Shown here in pieces: positions 1-8,411 of a stretch of DNA of 64,000 nucleotides. This DNA comes from Candidatus Parvarchaeota archaeon (GTDB taxonomy: Archaea > Nanobdellota > Nanobdellia > WJKC01). Below the pieces are notes generated by a model, which was not told the origin of the DNA, did no database searches, and saw only the letters and a program-made list of their open reading frames with translations. The DNA is taken from assembly GCA_030615175.1 (NCBI GenBank), contig JAUWZX010000001.1:126566-190565 (forward strand), in the 5' to 3' direction. Position numbers and translations under genes: made by a program. The stretch's first letter is position 1, and each line of letters opens with the position of its first letter.

Positions 1-848
1 TAATGCTTTGCAAGTGCTTCAGCAAAAGTTGTTTTACCAGCCCCTGGACTTCCGCTAATAATTATTCCTGATGATTCTTCATTCAGTCTTTTAATTAATT
101 TTCCTGGCAGTTCATAATTGTTTAATTCCATTTCCTTTATTGGTTTCGTGGCAGTTATTTCCCATCCCTTGCTGAATGGCGGTCTCGTTATCACTATTCT
201 GTGTTTCCCTATCTGCACTATTGTGCTTCCTTTCCTGTCAATCTCTATGAATCCATGTTCAGCCAGCCTTGCCATTTCCATTACTTCTTTGGCGTACTTT
301 TTAATTTCTTCTCTTTTTAGTTTTCTCTTTCTTGCTTCAACAAAGTTCCATTCGCCTGGCAGGCCTCTTTTAGCCATTGGTTTTATTCCTTCCTTTAAGT
401 GAATGCTCATCGTGTCTTTTGTGAAGAATTTGTTTATGCTTAATTTCTTCTTTGCTTTTCTTAGGTCGTGATAAATTACTTTTACTCCAAAGGCTTCAGC
501 GCTTCGCGCCTGCACTAAGTCGCCTGTTATTAGTGTTGCTTCATTGTCGTGTGCCAGCTGCCTTATTAAGGCATCAATTTCTCCTTTTTTTGCATACCTG
601 ATTTGCGTTGCGTCAGGTCTTTCTCCAACAAAGTCAAGTTCTATTTTTTCTTTTTCACTTAATTCTCTTAACTTTTTAATTTCACTTAACCCTATCAATC
701 CAATTTCCTGTCCCGTGTTTGCTTGGTGCTCTAATTCGGCCATTACTGCTTTTGGGATTAATATTTTTCCTTTTATTTTTCCTTCTGCCGCTTGTTTTGA
801 CAGCAATTTTTCTATTATCACGCTCGTGTCAGGCAAATACTTATTCAT
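1..848 (-). CDS. PIN domain + ATPase (PilT/COG1855-like) protein, C-terminus truncated by window edge
   Basis: Not in the ORF track because it runs off the window. Reverse-strand translation starts MNKYLPDTSVIIEKLLSKQAAEGKIKGKILIPKAVMAELEHQANTG (PIN domain) and ends with Walker A ESSGIIISGSPGAGKTTFAEALAKH. Confidence 0.85.
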   Translation of the reverse strand, partial: MNKYLPDTSVIIEKLLSKQAAEGKIKGKILIPKAVMAELEHQANTGQEIGLIGLSEIKKLRELSEKEKIELDFVGERPDATQIRYAKKGEIDALIRQLAHDNEATLITGDLVQARSAEAFGVKVIYHDLRKAKKKLSINKFFTKDTMSIHLKEGIKPMAKRGLPGEWNFVEARKRKLKREEIKKYAKEVMEMARLAEHGFIEIDRKGSTIVQIGKHRIVITRPPFSKGWEITATKPIKEMELNNYELPGKLIKRLNEESSGIIISGSPGAGKTTFAEALAKH

Positions 849-881
849 AATTTAGAATTAATGTGCTTGCTTTTTAAACCT

Positions 882-1994
882 TTACCTTTCTATTTCTCCT
901 TTTATGAATTTCTCAACTAGTTTTTTTGCTTTATTATCACTCATTTGTATTGGAGGGGTTTTCATGAAGTAAGCTGATGGTGAGTGCAGGGCGCCGCCAA
1001 TGTTTCTTTCAAGTGCTAATTTAAGGCATCTTATGGCATCTATTGTCACGCCTCCTGAGTTTGGCGAGTCCTCTACTGACAGTCTTAGTTCCAGGTTCAT
1101 TGGCAGGCTTCCGAATAATTTCCCTTCCATTCTTATGAATGCTACTTTATTGTCTTTCTGCCATGCCACGTAATCGCTTGGTCCTATGTGAATGTTTTTT
1201 GGTGCTAATGGAATATCTAAGGATGACTGTACTGCTCCTGTTTTTGATATTTTTTTTGAAATTAGTCTTTTCCTGTTCAGCATATTTAGGAAGTCAGTGT
1301 TGCCTCCTGTATTAAGCTGGTATGTTCTTTCTAACTTGACTCCTCTGTTATTGAATAATTCTGCAAGGATTCTGTGGATTATTGTTGCTCCTAGCTGGCT
1401 TTTAACGTCATCTCCTATTATTGGAATCCCTTTTTCTTCAAACCTGTTGCTCCATTCCTTGTTGCTTGCAATGAATACTGGCATGCAGTTAAGCATTCCT
1501 ACTTTGGCTTCTAAGCAGCCTTCTGCGTAGAATTTTACTGCATTTTCTGACCCTACTGGAAGGTAGTTCAGGAATATTTCTGCTCCTGAATCCTTTAGTA
1601 TTTTTACTAATTCATGTTTTCTTAGTTCTTTTTCCTGTGATAATATGAATACTTCATCCTTGTCAAATACATCGTAATTTTTCATGTGTTCTGAGAAGCT
1701 GTCAAGAATTTTTCCCATGTGCACTTTCACTCCTTTTTCCGGCATGTTTTTGTAGAAGAATGTTGTGCAGTTTGGTTTGGCATATATTGCTTCTGAAATG
1801 TCTTTGCCAACTTTCCTTTCATCTGTGTCAAAGGCAGCCACTACTTCAATATCGCCTGGCTTGTATCCTCCGATATCATAATGCATTAATCCTATTACTT
1901 CGTCTTCTCCTTTGTTTTTATAGAATTCAATGCCTTGTATCAGGGCGCTCGCGCAATTCCCTATTCCGGCTACAGCAATTTTTATCCTTTTCAT
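882..1994 (-). CDS. ino1: myo-inositol-1-phosphate synthase
   Basis: IKIAVAGIGNCASALIQGIEFYK, LNYLPVGSENAVKFYAEGCLEA, GDDVKSQLGATIIHRILAELFNNRGV, LNTGGNTDFLNM motifs. Confidence 0.92.
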   Translation of the reverse strand: MKRIKIAVAGIGNCASALIQGIEFYKNKGEDEVIGLMHYDIGGYKPGDIEVVAAFDTDERKVGKDISEAIYAKPNCTTFFYKNMPEKGVKVHMGKILDSFSEHMKNYDVFDKDEVFILSQEKELRKHELVKILKDSGAEIFLNYLPVGSENAVKFYAEGCLEAKVGMLNCMPVFIASNKEWSNRFEEKGIPIIGDDVKSQLGATIIHRILAELFNNRGVKLERTYQLNTGGNTDFLNMLNRKRLISKKISKTGAVQSSLDIPLAPKNIHIGPSDYVAWQKDNKVAFIRMEGKLFGSLPMNLELRLSVEDSPNSGGVTIDAIRCLKLALERNIGGALHSPSAYFMKTPPIQMSDNKAKKLVEKFIKGEIER

Positions 1995-1995
1995 T

Positions 1996-2063
1996 TTTTA
2001 CACCTGTAAAACTTTAAGTAATATTATAAAGCACATGTATTTAAATCTTTTATACTTGTAAAA
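1996..2063. promoter_or_regulatory. Two 16-bp operator-like palindromes in a divergent promoter
   Basis: TTTTACACCTGTAAAA at 1996-2011 and TTTTATACTTGTAAAA at 2048-2063, 52 bp apart, between ino1 (-) and the PadR-like gene (+). Confidence 0.65.
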
Positions 2064-2069
2064 TATATT

Positions 2070-2375
2070 ATGGTTCAGCTGCCTTTAAACCGTCTTAAAG
2101 AGAAAATTGAAAAAGAGAACTTGTGGCTTTTTGTTCTTAGCAGTTTGTCTAAGAAGAGGAGATACGGCAACGAGCTCAGGGGCATTTTTAAAGAGAAGTT
2201 TGGTTTTTTAACAGGCACAATGACTGCGTATAAGGTTTTATATCTCTTAAAAATTGGCGGTTATGTTAAGTCAGAAAGGGAGGGTAAACTCATTTATTAT
2301 GAGATTACTGGCAAGGGGAGAAAGGAATTGATTAATGGCAGGAAAGTTTTAAAAAAGTATAGTGAAATAATTTAG
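2070..2375 (+). CDS. PadR-like winged-helix transcriptional regulator
   Basis: RRYGNELRGIFKEKFGFLTGTMTAYKVLYLLKIGGYVKSEREGKLIYYEITGKGRKEL resembles PadR/wHTH proteins. Confidence 0.7.
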   Translation: MVQLPLNRLKEKIEKENLWLFVLSSLSKKRRYGNELRGIFKEKFGFLTGTMTAYKVLYLLKIGGYVKSEREGKLIYYEITGKGRKELINGRKVLKKYSEII

Positions 2376-2381
2376 TATTCT

Positions 2382-3653
2382 TTAATTCTTAGGTTTTATT
2401 TTCTTCTTGCCTATATATTTCCATAGTGCTTTTGGTATGCTGATTGTGCCGTCATGGTTCTGGAAGTTTTCTATTATTGCAACTATTGTTCTGCCTGTTG
2501 CTATTGCAGTGCTGTTAATGGTGTGAATGCATTCTTTTTTGCCTTTCTCATTAAGGTATTTGATATTTAATCTTCTTGCCTGGTAGTCTGTGCAGTTGCT
2601 GCATGAAACAATTTCCCTATACTTGCCCTGCACTGGGAACCATGCTTCAAGGTCATATTTCTTGGCTGCAACAATGCCTAAATCCCCTGTGCAGATATTC
2701 ACTATTCTGTAAGGTATTTCTAGTGTTTGAAGTATTTCTTCAGCATTCTTTAATAAGTTTTCAAATATTCTCCAGCCATTTTCCGGTTTGCAGAACACGA
2801 ATTGTTCTACTTTATTGAATTGGTGCGTTCTGAATATTCCTTTAGTATCTTTGCCGTGCGCTCCTGCTTCTTTCCTGAAGCATGGGCTAATCCCTGCATA
2901 TTTTAGAGGCAGTTTTTTTCTGTTTATTACTTCATTCATGTGCATTGCCGCTATCGGGTGTTCGCTTGTAGCAATTAAGTATAAATCTTCGTCTTCAATT
3001 TTGTACATCATGTCTTTAAAGTCAGCTAAATCAGTTACTCCTTCGTATGGTTCCCTTCTCATCATTAGTGGGGGTTCTACTGGCATGAAACTTTTTTTAA
3101 CAAGGAAGTCAAGCGCGAATGCCTGTAATGCGTAATCAAGCAGTACTAAGTCTCCTTTTAGGTAGTAAAATCTTGCTCCTGAGACCTTGCTTGCTTTTTC
3201 AGTATCCCCTAAATCATATTCTTCTAGTATGTCAACATGGCTTTTGGGTTTGTAACCTTTTTTTATCCTGCCCCATTTCTTTATTTGTATATTGTCTTCG
3301 TCGTCTTTCCCGTAGGGAACTGATTCATGAATCAGGTTTGGCAGTTTCATTAATAATTTTTTGACTTCATCTTTTAATTTGTCCACTTCTTTCTCTGATT
3401 TATTGATTTCTTCATTTGTCTTGTGCATTTCCTTGATTTTCTTCTGTTTTTCCCTGCCTTTTAGTTTTGGAACTTCTCTTGAAACAATATTCCTTTTATG
3501 ATTTAATTGGTCAAGTTTTTTTAGTGAAGTCCTCCACTGCTTGTCCTTTCTTACTACTTCATCAACTTTTTTCAGCAATTCAGGGTTTTTCCGTTTTTTG
3601 TAATTGTTTTTAATTAGTTTTGGGTTGTCCCTGAATAATTTAATGTTAAGCAT
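2382..3653 (-). CDS. serS: seryl-tRNA synthetase
   Basis: MLNIKLFRDNPKLIKNNYKKR coiled-coil N-terminus, LIATSEHPIAAMHMNEVI, FRKEAGAHGKDTKGIFRTHQFNKVEQFVF class II motifs. Start placed at the internal Met of the track ORF (2382-3674). Confidence 0.93.
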   Translation of the reverse strand: MLNIKLFRDNPKLIKNNYKKRKNPELLKKVDEVVRKDKQWRTSLKKLDQLNHKRNIVSREVPKLKGREKQKKIKEMHKTNEEINKSEKEVDKLKDEVKKLLMKLPNLIHESVPYGKDDEDNIQIKKWGRIKKGYKPKSHVDILEEYDLGDTEKASKVSGARFYYLKGDLVLLDYALQAFALDFLVKKSFMPVEPPLMMRREPYEGVTDLADFKDMMYKIEDEDLYLIATSEHPIAAMHMNEVINRKKLPLKYAGISPCFRKEAGAHGKDTKGIFRTHQFNKVEQFVFCKPENGWRIFENLLKNAEEILQTLEIPYRIVNICTGDLGIVAAKKYDLEAWFPVQGKYREIVSCSNCTDYQARRLNIKYLNEKGKKECIHTINSTAIATGRTIVAIIENFQNHDGTISIPKALWKYIGKKKIKPKN

Positions 3654-3743
3654 TAAATCAGAATTATTCAGCATTGTTTTAAAAAATTATTCATTTTTTC
3701 ATTGGCAAAAGTTTTTTTATTAATACTTGCTTACCTTTTTTTA

Positions 3744-4412
3744 ATGAATTCACTCGTTATCCCTGCTTATAATGAGGAGAAGCGTGTTGAGAAGACAATT
3801 AAGTCCTTGCTGAAATTAAAAGGTTTTGAGTTAATATTTGTTGTTGACGGTGATGACAGGACTTCTAAGATTGTTTCTAAATACATGGAGGAGTATGATA
3901 ATATTCAATTAATCAGGCCTGTTGTGCGCAAGGGCAAGTGGGCGGCAATTATTCTCGGCTTCAGGAAGGCAAAGGGTGATTTTGTCGGCTTTGTTGACGC
4001 TGACCTGCCAATAGCTTTTAATGATATCATTAATGGTTTTGAACTCATAAAGTCAAGTGACATTGTTATTGGTTCAAGAACTGTTGGAGGGGCTAAAGTT
4101 AAGCGTGAATTCCTAAGGAGTGTTTACAGCAGATTATTTAATTTTTACGTCCGCGTTCTATACTGGCTTCCTTATGGTGACACTCAGTGTGGTTTCAAGG
4201 TTTTTAAGAAGCAAGTAATTAAGGAGTTAATTCCTAAGATTAAGACGAGGGGATGGGAGACTGATGTGGAAATACTTTTCACGGCGAGGAAGCATGGTTT
4301 TAAAGTGGCAGAGCAGCCAGTTGCGTGGCAGGAAGTTAAGGGCACAAAGCTTAAGGCAAGGGCAATGCTTATGATGATTATTAATTTATTCAAGTTGAGG
4401 TTTAGTTTATGA
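3744..4412 (+). CDS. family 2 glycosyltransferase (DPM1/dolichyl-phosphate glycosyltransferase-like)
   Basis: MNSLVIPAYNEEKRVEKTIKSLLK, GFVDADLPIAFND, GDTQCGFKVFKK. Start is the internal Met of the track ORF. Confidence 0.85.
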   Translation: MNSLVIPAYNEEKRVEKTIKSLLKLKGFELIFVVDGDDRTSKIVSKYMEEYDNIQLIRPVVRKGKWAAIILGFRKAKGDFVGFVDADLPIAFNDIINGFELIKSSDIVIGSRTVGGAKVKREFLRSVYSRLFNFYVRVLYWLPYGDTQCGFKVFKKQVIKELIPKIKTRGWETDVEILFTARKHGFKVAEQPVAWQEVKGTKLKARAMLMMIINLFKLRFSL

Positions 4413-5764
4413 AGTTAAAGGCTATTAAGAAGTATAAGTTCATTTTAATTCTTTACTTCCTTGCCTTAATTATTTTCATTATCCAGCATTCAACCGGATT
4501 GTCCTGGGATTTCTCTGCTTACGTGTTGAATGCTCGTTATTATTTATCAGGGTTCACTACTTATTTCGAGCCTTTAAGGCCTCCGCTGGCAAGCATGTTA
4601 TTAATCCTTTTAGGTGCCGGCACTTTATTTTCCGAGTATGTTTTCATTGTTTTCGTTTCACTTATTCATTTATTTTCCTGTTATAAGTTATGCAAGAATC
4701 ATGGTTTGGATTTGAATATTTTTTATGCAGTTTCATTAACTCCTTTTTTCCTGTCGCTTGGTTTTCTTGCAGGCACTGAACTTTTGTCATTAACAATGAT
4801 TCAGTTAATGTTTGCTTATTTTTATGATAAGAAGGCTGGATTATTTTTAGGGCTTGCAGCGCTTACTCGTTACACTAATATTTCTTATTTCATTACTTTA
4901 TTATTTAAGCGGAAGTTGAAGCCGGTAATTATTGCATTATTAATTGCTGCTTTAGTGGTTGTTCCTTGGTTATTATTTAACTGGGTTAAGTTCGGCGACC
5001 CTTTGTTCAGCATTCTTGACCAGTATGCTAATAATATTGGTTTGAGAGGTTATTTATGGAAGACTCCTTCTTTTTTGGAATTCATAGAGTTCTTTAATTA
5101 TACTTTATTACTGCTTCCTGTTGGCTTGTTTTTTGTTTTTAAGAAGCCCAGGAAGGTTTCAAGTATTGATTTAGTCATGTTATTCTCTCTTGTTTTTGAG
5201 ATTTATTCTTTTATCAGGATTCCGTTAAGAAGTTCTCGTTACTTGTTTGTTGCTGTCCTTCCTGTTTCTTATTTTATTACCAGGGTTTTGCAGGCCAGGA
5301 AGACTTGTTTAAGGACTGCTCCTGTGATTCTGCTCGTATTAAACTTAATCCTTCTTCCATTGTACTCACCGTACTTGAGTTTTGTCAGTTCTGATTATTA
5401 TACTCCTGCATTAGAGCTGGTTGGTGACTGCATGGTTACGAGTAATGCATGGGTTTACGTTAATTATTTAGGCGTTAGTGCAGAGCCTTACCCTCATCCT
5501 GACGCGATTAGTAACAGGATAAATGATGGTTACCGCATATTATTATTTAAGAATGTTGGCGAGCCTGAATACACTTTTGATGATTTATTCATGAGCCAGT
5601 TCAGTGTTCTGGAGAATACCAGCACTCATTACTTGCTTGGTGACTGGGAATTATGCAAAGACCCTTATGGTTATGATTTATCTTATCTTCAGGGAATGAA
5701 CAGGACTTACATGGAGGTGCATGGTTATGAATTATCGTACACAATTTTTGACTTATTTAAGTAA
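4409..5764 (+). CDS. polytopic membrane protein, GT-C (GT39/ArnT-like) glycosyltransferase
   Basis: Many hydrophobic segments, N-terminal TGLSWDFSAYVLNARYYLSG; overlaps the preceding GT2 gene by 4 bp. Confidence 0.6.
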   Translation: MKLKAIKKYKFILILYFLALIIFIIQHSTGLSWDFSAYVLNARYYLSGFTTYFEPLRPPLASMLLILLGAGTLFSEYVFIVFVSLIHLFSCYKLCKNHGLDLNIFYAVSLTPFFLSLGFLAGTELLSLTMIQLMFAYFYDKKAGLFLGLAALTRYTNISYFITLLFKRKLKPVIIALLIAALVVVPWLLFNWVKFGDPLFSILDQYANNIGLRGYLWKTPSFLEFIEFFNYTLLLLPVGLFFVFKKPRKVSSIDLVMLFSLVFEIYSFIRIPLRSSRYLFVAVLPVSYFITRVLQARKTCLRTAPVILLVLNLILLPLYSPYLSFVSSDYYTPALELVGDCMVTSNAWVYVNYLGVSAEPYPHPDAISNRINDGYRILLFKNVGEPEYTFDDLFMSQFSVLENTSTHYLLGDWELCKDPYGYDLSYLQGMNRTYMEVHGYELSYTIFDLFK

Positions 5765-6905
5765 GAATTTAACAGCAGTAATTTCTGTTTTAATAATTGT
5801 TCAGGTATTAATTCTCTTGTTATTCACTAGCATTGAGTTCTTGACTTATGATAAGGGGATTTGGTTTAATGTTGTTAATGGTATGAGGGAGGGGAGGATT
5901 CCTTACATCACTACTGATGAGTTCATTCTCGGTCCTTCAGAGTATCCTGTGTTGTTCACTTATTTCCTGCTGCCTTTCACTTTGCTTCCTGATAGTTTTT
6001 ATTATTTCAGTCTTGTTTTTGGTCTTGTTCAAGTTTTTTTCACTTTTTTAATAGTGCGTGTTTTGGTTTTGCTTTTTAATATGCGCAAGGAGGATTCTTC
6101 GAAAGTGCTGTTCTTGTTTTTATGTCCTGTTTTTTACTTAATGAGTTTGTCGCGTTTTGATTTAATGCCTGTCGGGTTATTATTGCTTAGTTATTATTAC
6201 GCGAGAAAGGGGAATCCTTATGCTTCAGGAGTTATTCTCGCTCTCGCGTCCACTCTTAAGTTATTCCCTTTAGTCTTTGTGCCATCATTCTTCCTTATTA
6301 AGAAACTTGATTATAAGAAGTTCCTGCTTGCCTTTTTACTTACTGCTTTCGCGATTTACATTCCAGTTTTCATTCTGCAGCCAGGGACTATTTTTTCCCC
6401 TCTTAGTTTTGTTGGTTCTGATTATCGTCCTGAGTCATTGTTCGGTTTTTTAGGTTTCATGAATTTAGCTGTTCCTTCCTGGGCTGCTAGTTTAATTAAG
6501 TATTCAATTATTGCTTTAGTTCTTATTCTTGCTTTTAAGAAAGTCAGGAGTGCTGTCGGGTTTGGGTTTTCACTTATTATTTTATTAATGGTTTCAAGTC
6601 CTTTATTTAGTCCTCAGTGGAATATCTGGATTGTTCCTTTATTATTACTTATTGGTGTTTGTCCGTTAATCATAATTGTTTTTGAAGTTATTACTTTCAT
6701 TGAGTTCCCTTTCATCTGGAGTAAGGTTGCGGGGTTGACTGGCTTCACTCATGAGCGCTTCTTTGAAGGAGGAGTGTACAGTATTTTATTCGTCCTGCTT
6801 AATATTGCGCGTTATGCTTTTCTTTATTATTTCTTTTACCGGGTTGTTAAGAAAGAAGGCGCTTCACTTAAGTTTCCTAAATTTTTATTAAGAAAGAAAA
6901 GTTAA
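5721..6905 (+). CDS. polytopic membrane protein, DUF2029/GT87-like mannosyltransferase
   Basis: Multi-TM protein with LALASTLKLFPLVFVPSFFL, typical of GT87-like proteins. Confidence 0.6.
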   Translation: MVMNYRTQFLTYLSKNLTAVISVLIIVQVLILLLFTSIEFLTYDKGIWFNVVNGMREGRIPYITTDEFILGPSEYPVLFTYFLLPFTLLPDSFYYFSLVFGLVQVFFTFLIVRVLVLLFNMRKEDSSKVLFLFLCPVFYLMSLSRFDLMPVGLLLLSYYYARKGNPYASGVILALASTLKLFPLVFVPSFFLIKKLDYKKFLLAFLLTAFAIYIPVFILQPGTIFSPLSFVGSDYRPESLFGFLGFMNLAVPSWAASLIKYSIIALVLILAFKKVRSAVGFGFSLIILLMVSSPLFSPQWNIWIVPLLLLIGVCPLIIIVFEVITFIEFPFIWSKVAGLTGFTHERFFEGGVYSILFVLLNIARYAFLYYFFYRVVKKEGASLKFPKFLLRKKS

Positions 6906-6915
6906 GAAGTAATTA

Positions 6916-7296
6916 ATGGATAATTTTACACTGATAGATTTAGATGATTTATTGGAAAATTATGATTTAGGACATAAGGCAAGGTTTATGAATGTTTGTT
7001 ATGATTCTGATGGGCTTAAAGGAGGAACTGCAATTATTAGATTATACATGAATTTTTATGGATATCCAGGCGTTCGTTATGCTAAAAATATTGTTAGCAA
7101 ATTTAATAAAAAAAAGAATAATAATTTTGAATTAAAATTTAATTCTAGTTTTCCTATCAATCTTGAAAGATGGAGTGAACCAGCTAATCCTAAACCCTGC
7201 TTTTATATTGAGAAAGTGCCACTGGATAAGGATGCTTGTGAGGAAGCAATATTAATAATGCTTAAGGCGCAGAGTAAATTGTTTAAGAAAATTTAA
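6916..7296 (+). CDS. hypothetical protein (126 aa)
   Basis: ORF with ATG start filling the gap between convergent genes; no family recognised. Confidence 0.5.
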   Translation: MDNFTLIDLDDLLENYDLGHKARFMNVCYDSDGLKGGTAIIRLYMNFYGYPGVRYAKNIVSKFNKKKNNNFELKFNSSFPINLERWSEPANPKPCFYIEKVPLDKDACEEAILIMLKAQSKLFKKI

Positions 7297-7844
7297 TCAT
7301 AATCCTTGTCTTTTGAAATTCTTGATGGCGTTGCAGTTGTCTGCCCTTGATACTTGCCTGAGTAAGGATTCTTGCAGGGATTTGATAATTTATGAAGTGT
7401 TAGTTTACAAATCTTCATTCTTGGATAAATCTTTACAGGCATTTTGCCGATATTGGCAACTTCAAGTGTTAACTTGCCTTTGAATCCTGCGTCAACCATT
7501 GCTGCTGTCTGAATGATTATTCCTAATCTGCCGAGGCTGCTTCTGCCGTCAAGATTTGCTGCTAAGTCGTTAGGCATTTCAATCCATTCATGAGTGGTTG
7601 CAAGAATGAATTCATTAGGGTGCAGTATAAAGAATTCACCGTCATTAATCACTTTTAATTCAGTGTAGTCTTCACTGTCATTTAACGGGTCTATGTGTGT
7701 TTTAGCAATGTGCTTGAAAATCCTGAATTCATTGCCAAGCCTTAAGTCAATGCTGTTAGGTCCTATTAATTTCCTGTCAAAAGGTTTTAAGACTAAACTC
7801 CTTTCATCAATTCGTTTTTCAATGTCATCGTCACATAAAATCAT
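7293..7844 (-). CDS. dcd: dCTP deaminase
   Basis: MILCDDDIEKRIDE, IGPNSIDLRLGNEFRIF, LDGRSSLGRLGIIIQTAAMVDAGFKGKLTLEVANIG, GKYQGQTTATPSR. Confidence 0.92.
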   Translation of the reverse strand: MILCDDDIEKRIDERSLVLKPFDRKLIGPNSIDLRLGNEFRIFKHIAKTHIDPLNDSEDYTELKVINDGEFFILHPNEFILATTHEWIEMPNDLAANLDGRSSLGRLGIIIQTAAMVDAGFKGKLTLEVANIGKMPVKIYPRMKICKLTLHKLSNPCKNPYSGKYQGQTTATPSRISKDKDYD

Positions 7845-8409
7845 TCAAAACACCTTTAATGTCTTCATGAACTTCCTTAATGCTTTTATCACCGTTTATT
7901 ATTATAAACCTCTTGCTTTTAAGCAGTAAATATTCATCCCTGACTTTTTTTAGCACTTCTTTCATTTCGTATTTATCTTTGCTTTTATTCCTGTTATTAA
8001 CCCTGTTAATTGCTGTTTTAACAGGCGCGTCCAGGTAAATCGTTAAGTTAGGTTTTGGAAAGCATTTATTCAGGTTAATAACCCATTCTTTGTTTAAGCC
8101 CATTGCTGTCTGGTAAGCAATGCTTGAATGAATGTACCTGTCGCATATAACTGTTAGTCCTTTCATTAAACTTGGCATTATCACTTTCTCAATGTGCAAT
8201 GCCCTGTCAGCAGCGAATAATATTGCATCAACCCATTGCTCTGTGTCCGGATTCTTCAAGTGCTCCTGTAGCACTTGGCTTGTCTCTAAGTCCTTTGTCG
8301 GTTCCTCAGTTACCTTAACCCTGATTCCTTTAGTATTTAACCATTTCTTCAGTAACTCTACCTGTGTTGTCTTGCCTGAACCGTCAATTCCTTCAAAAGT
8401 TATGAACAT
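7831..8409 (-). CDS. tmk: thymidylate kinase
   Basis: MFITFEGIDGSGKTTQVELLKKWL, EEPT, CDRYIHSSIAYQ. Confidence 0.94.
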   Translation of the reverse strand: MFITFEGIDGSGKTTQVELLKKWLNTKGIRVKVTEEPTKDLETSQVLQEHLKNPDTEQWVDAILFAADRALHIEKVIMPSLMKGLTVICDRYIHSSIAYQTAMGLNKEWVINLNKCFPKPNLTIYLDAPVKTAINRVNNRNKSKDKYEMKEVLKKVRDEYLLLKSKRFIIINGDKSIKEVHEDIKGVLNDFM

Positions 8410-8411
8410 AC

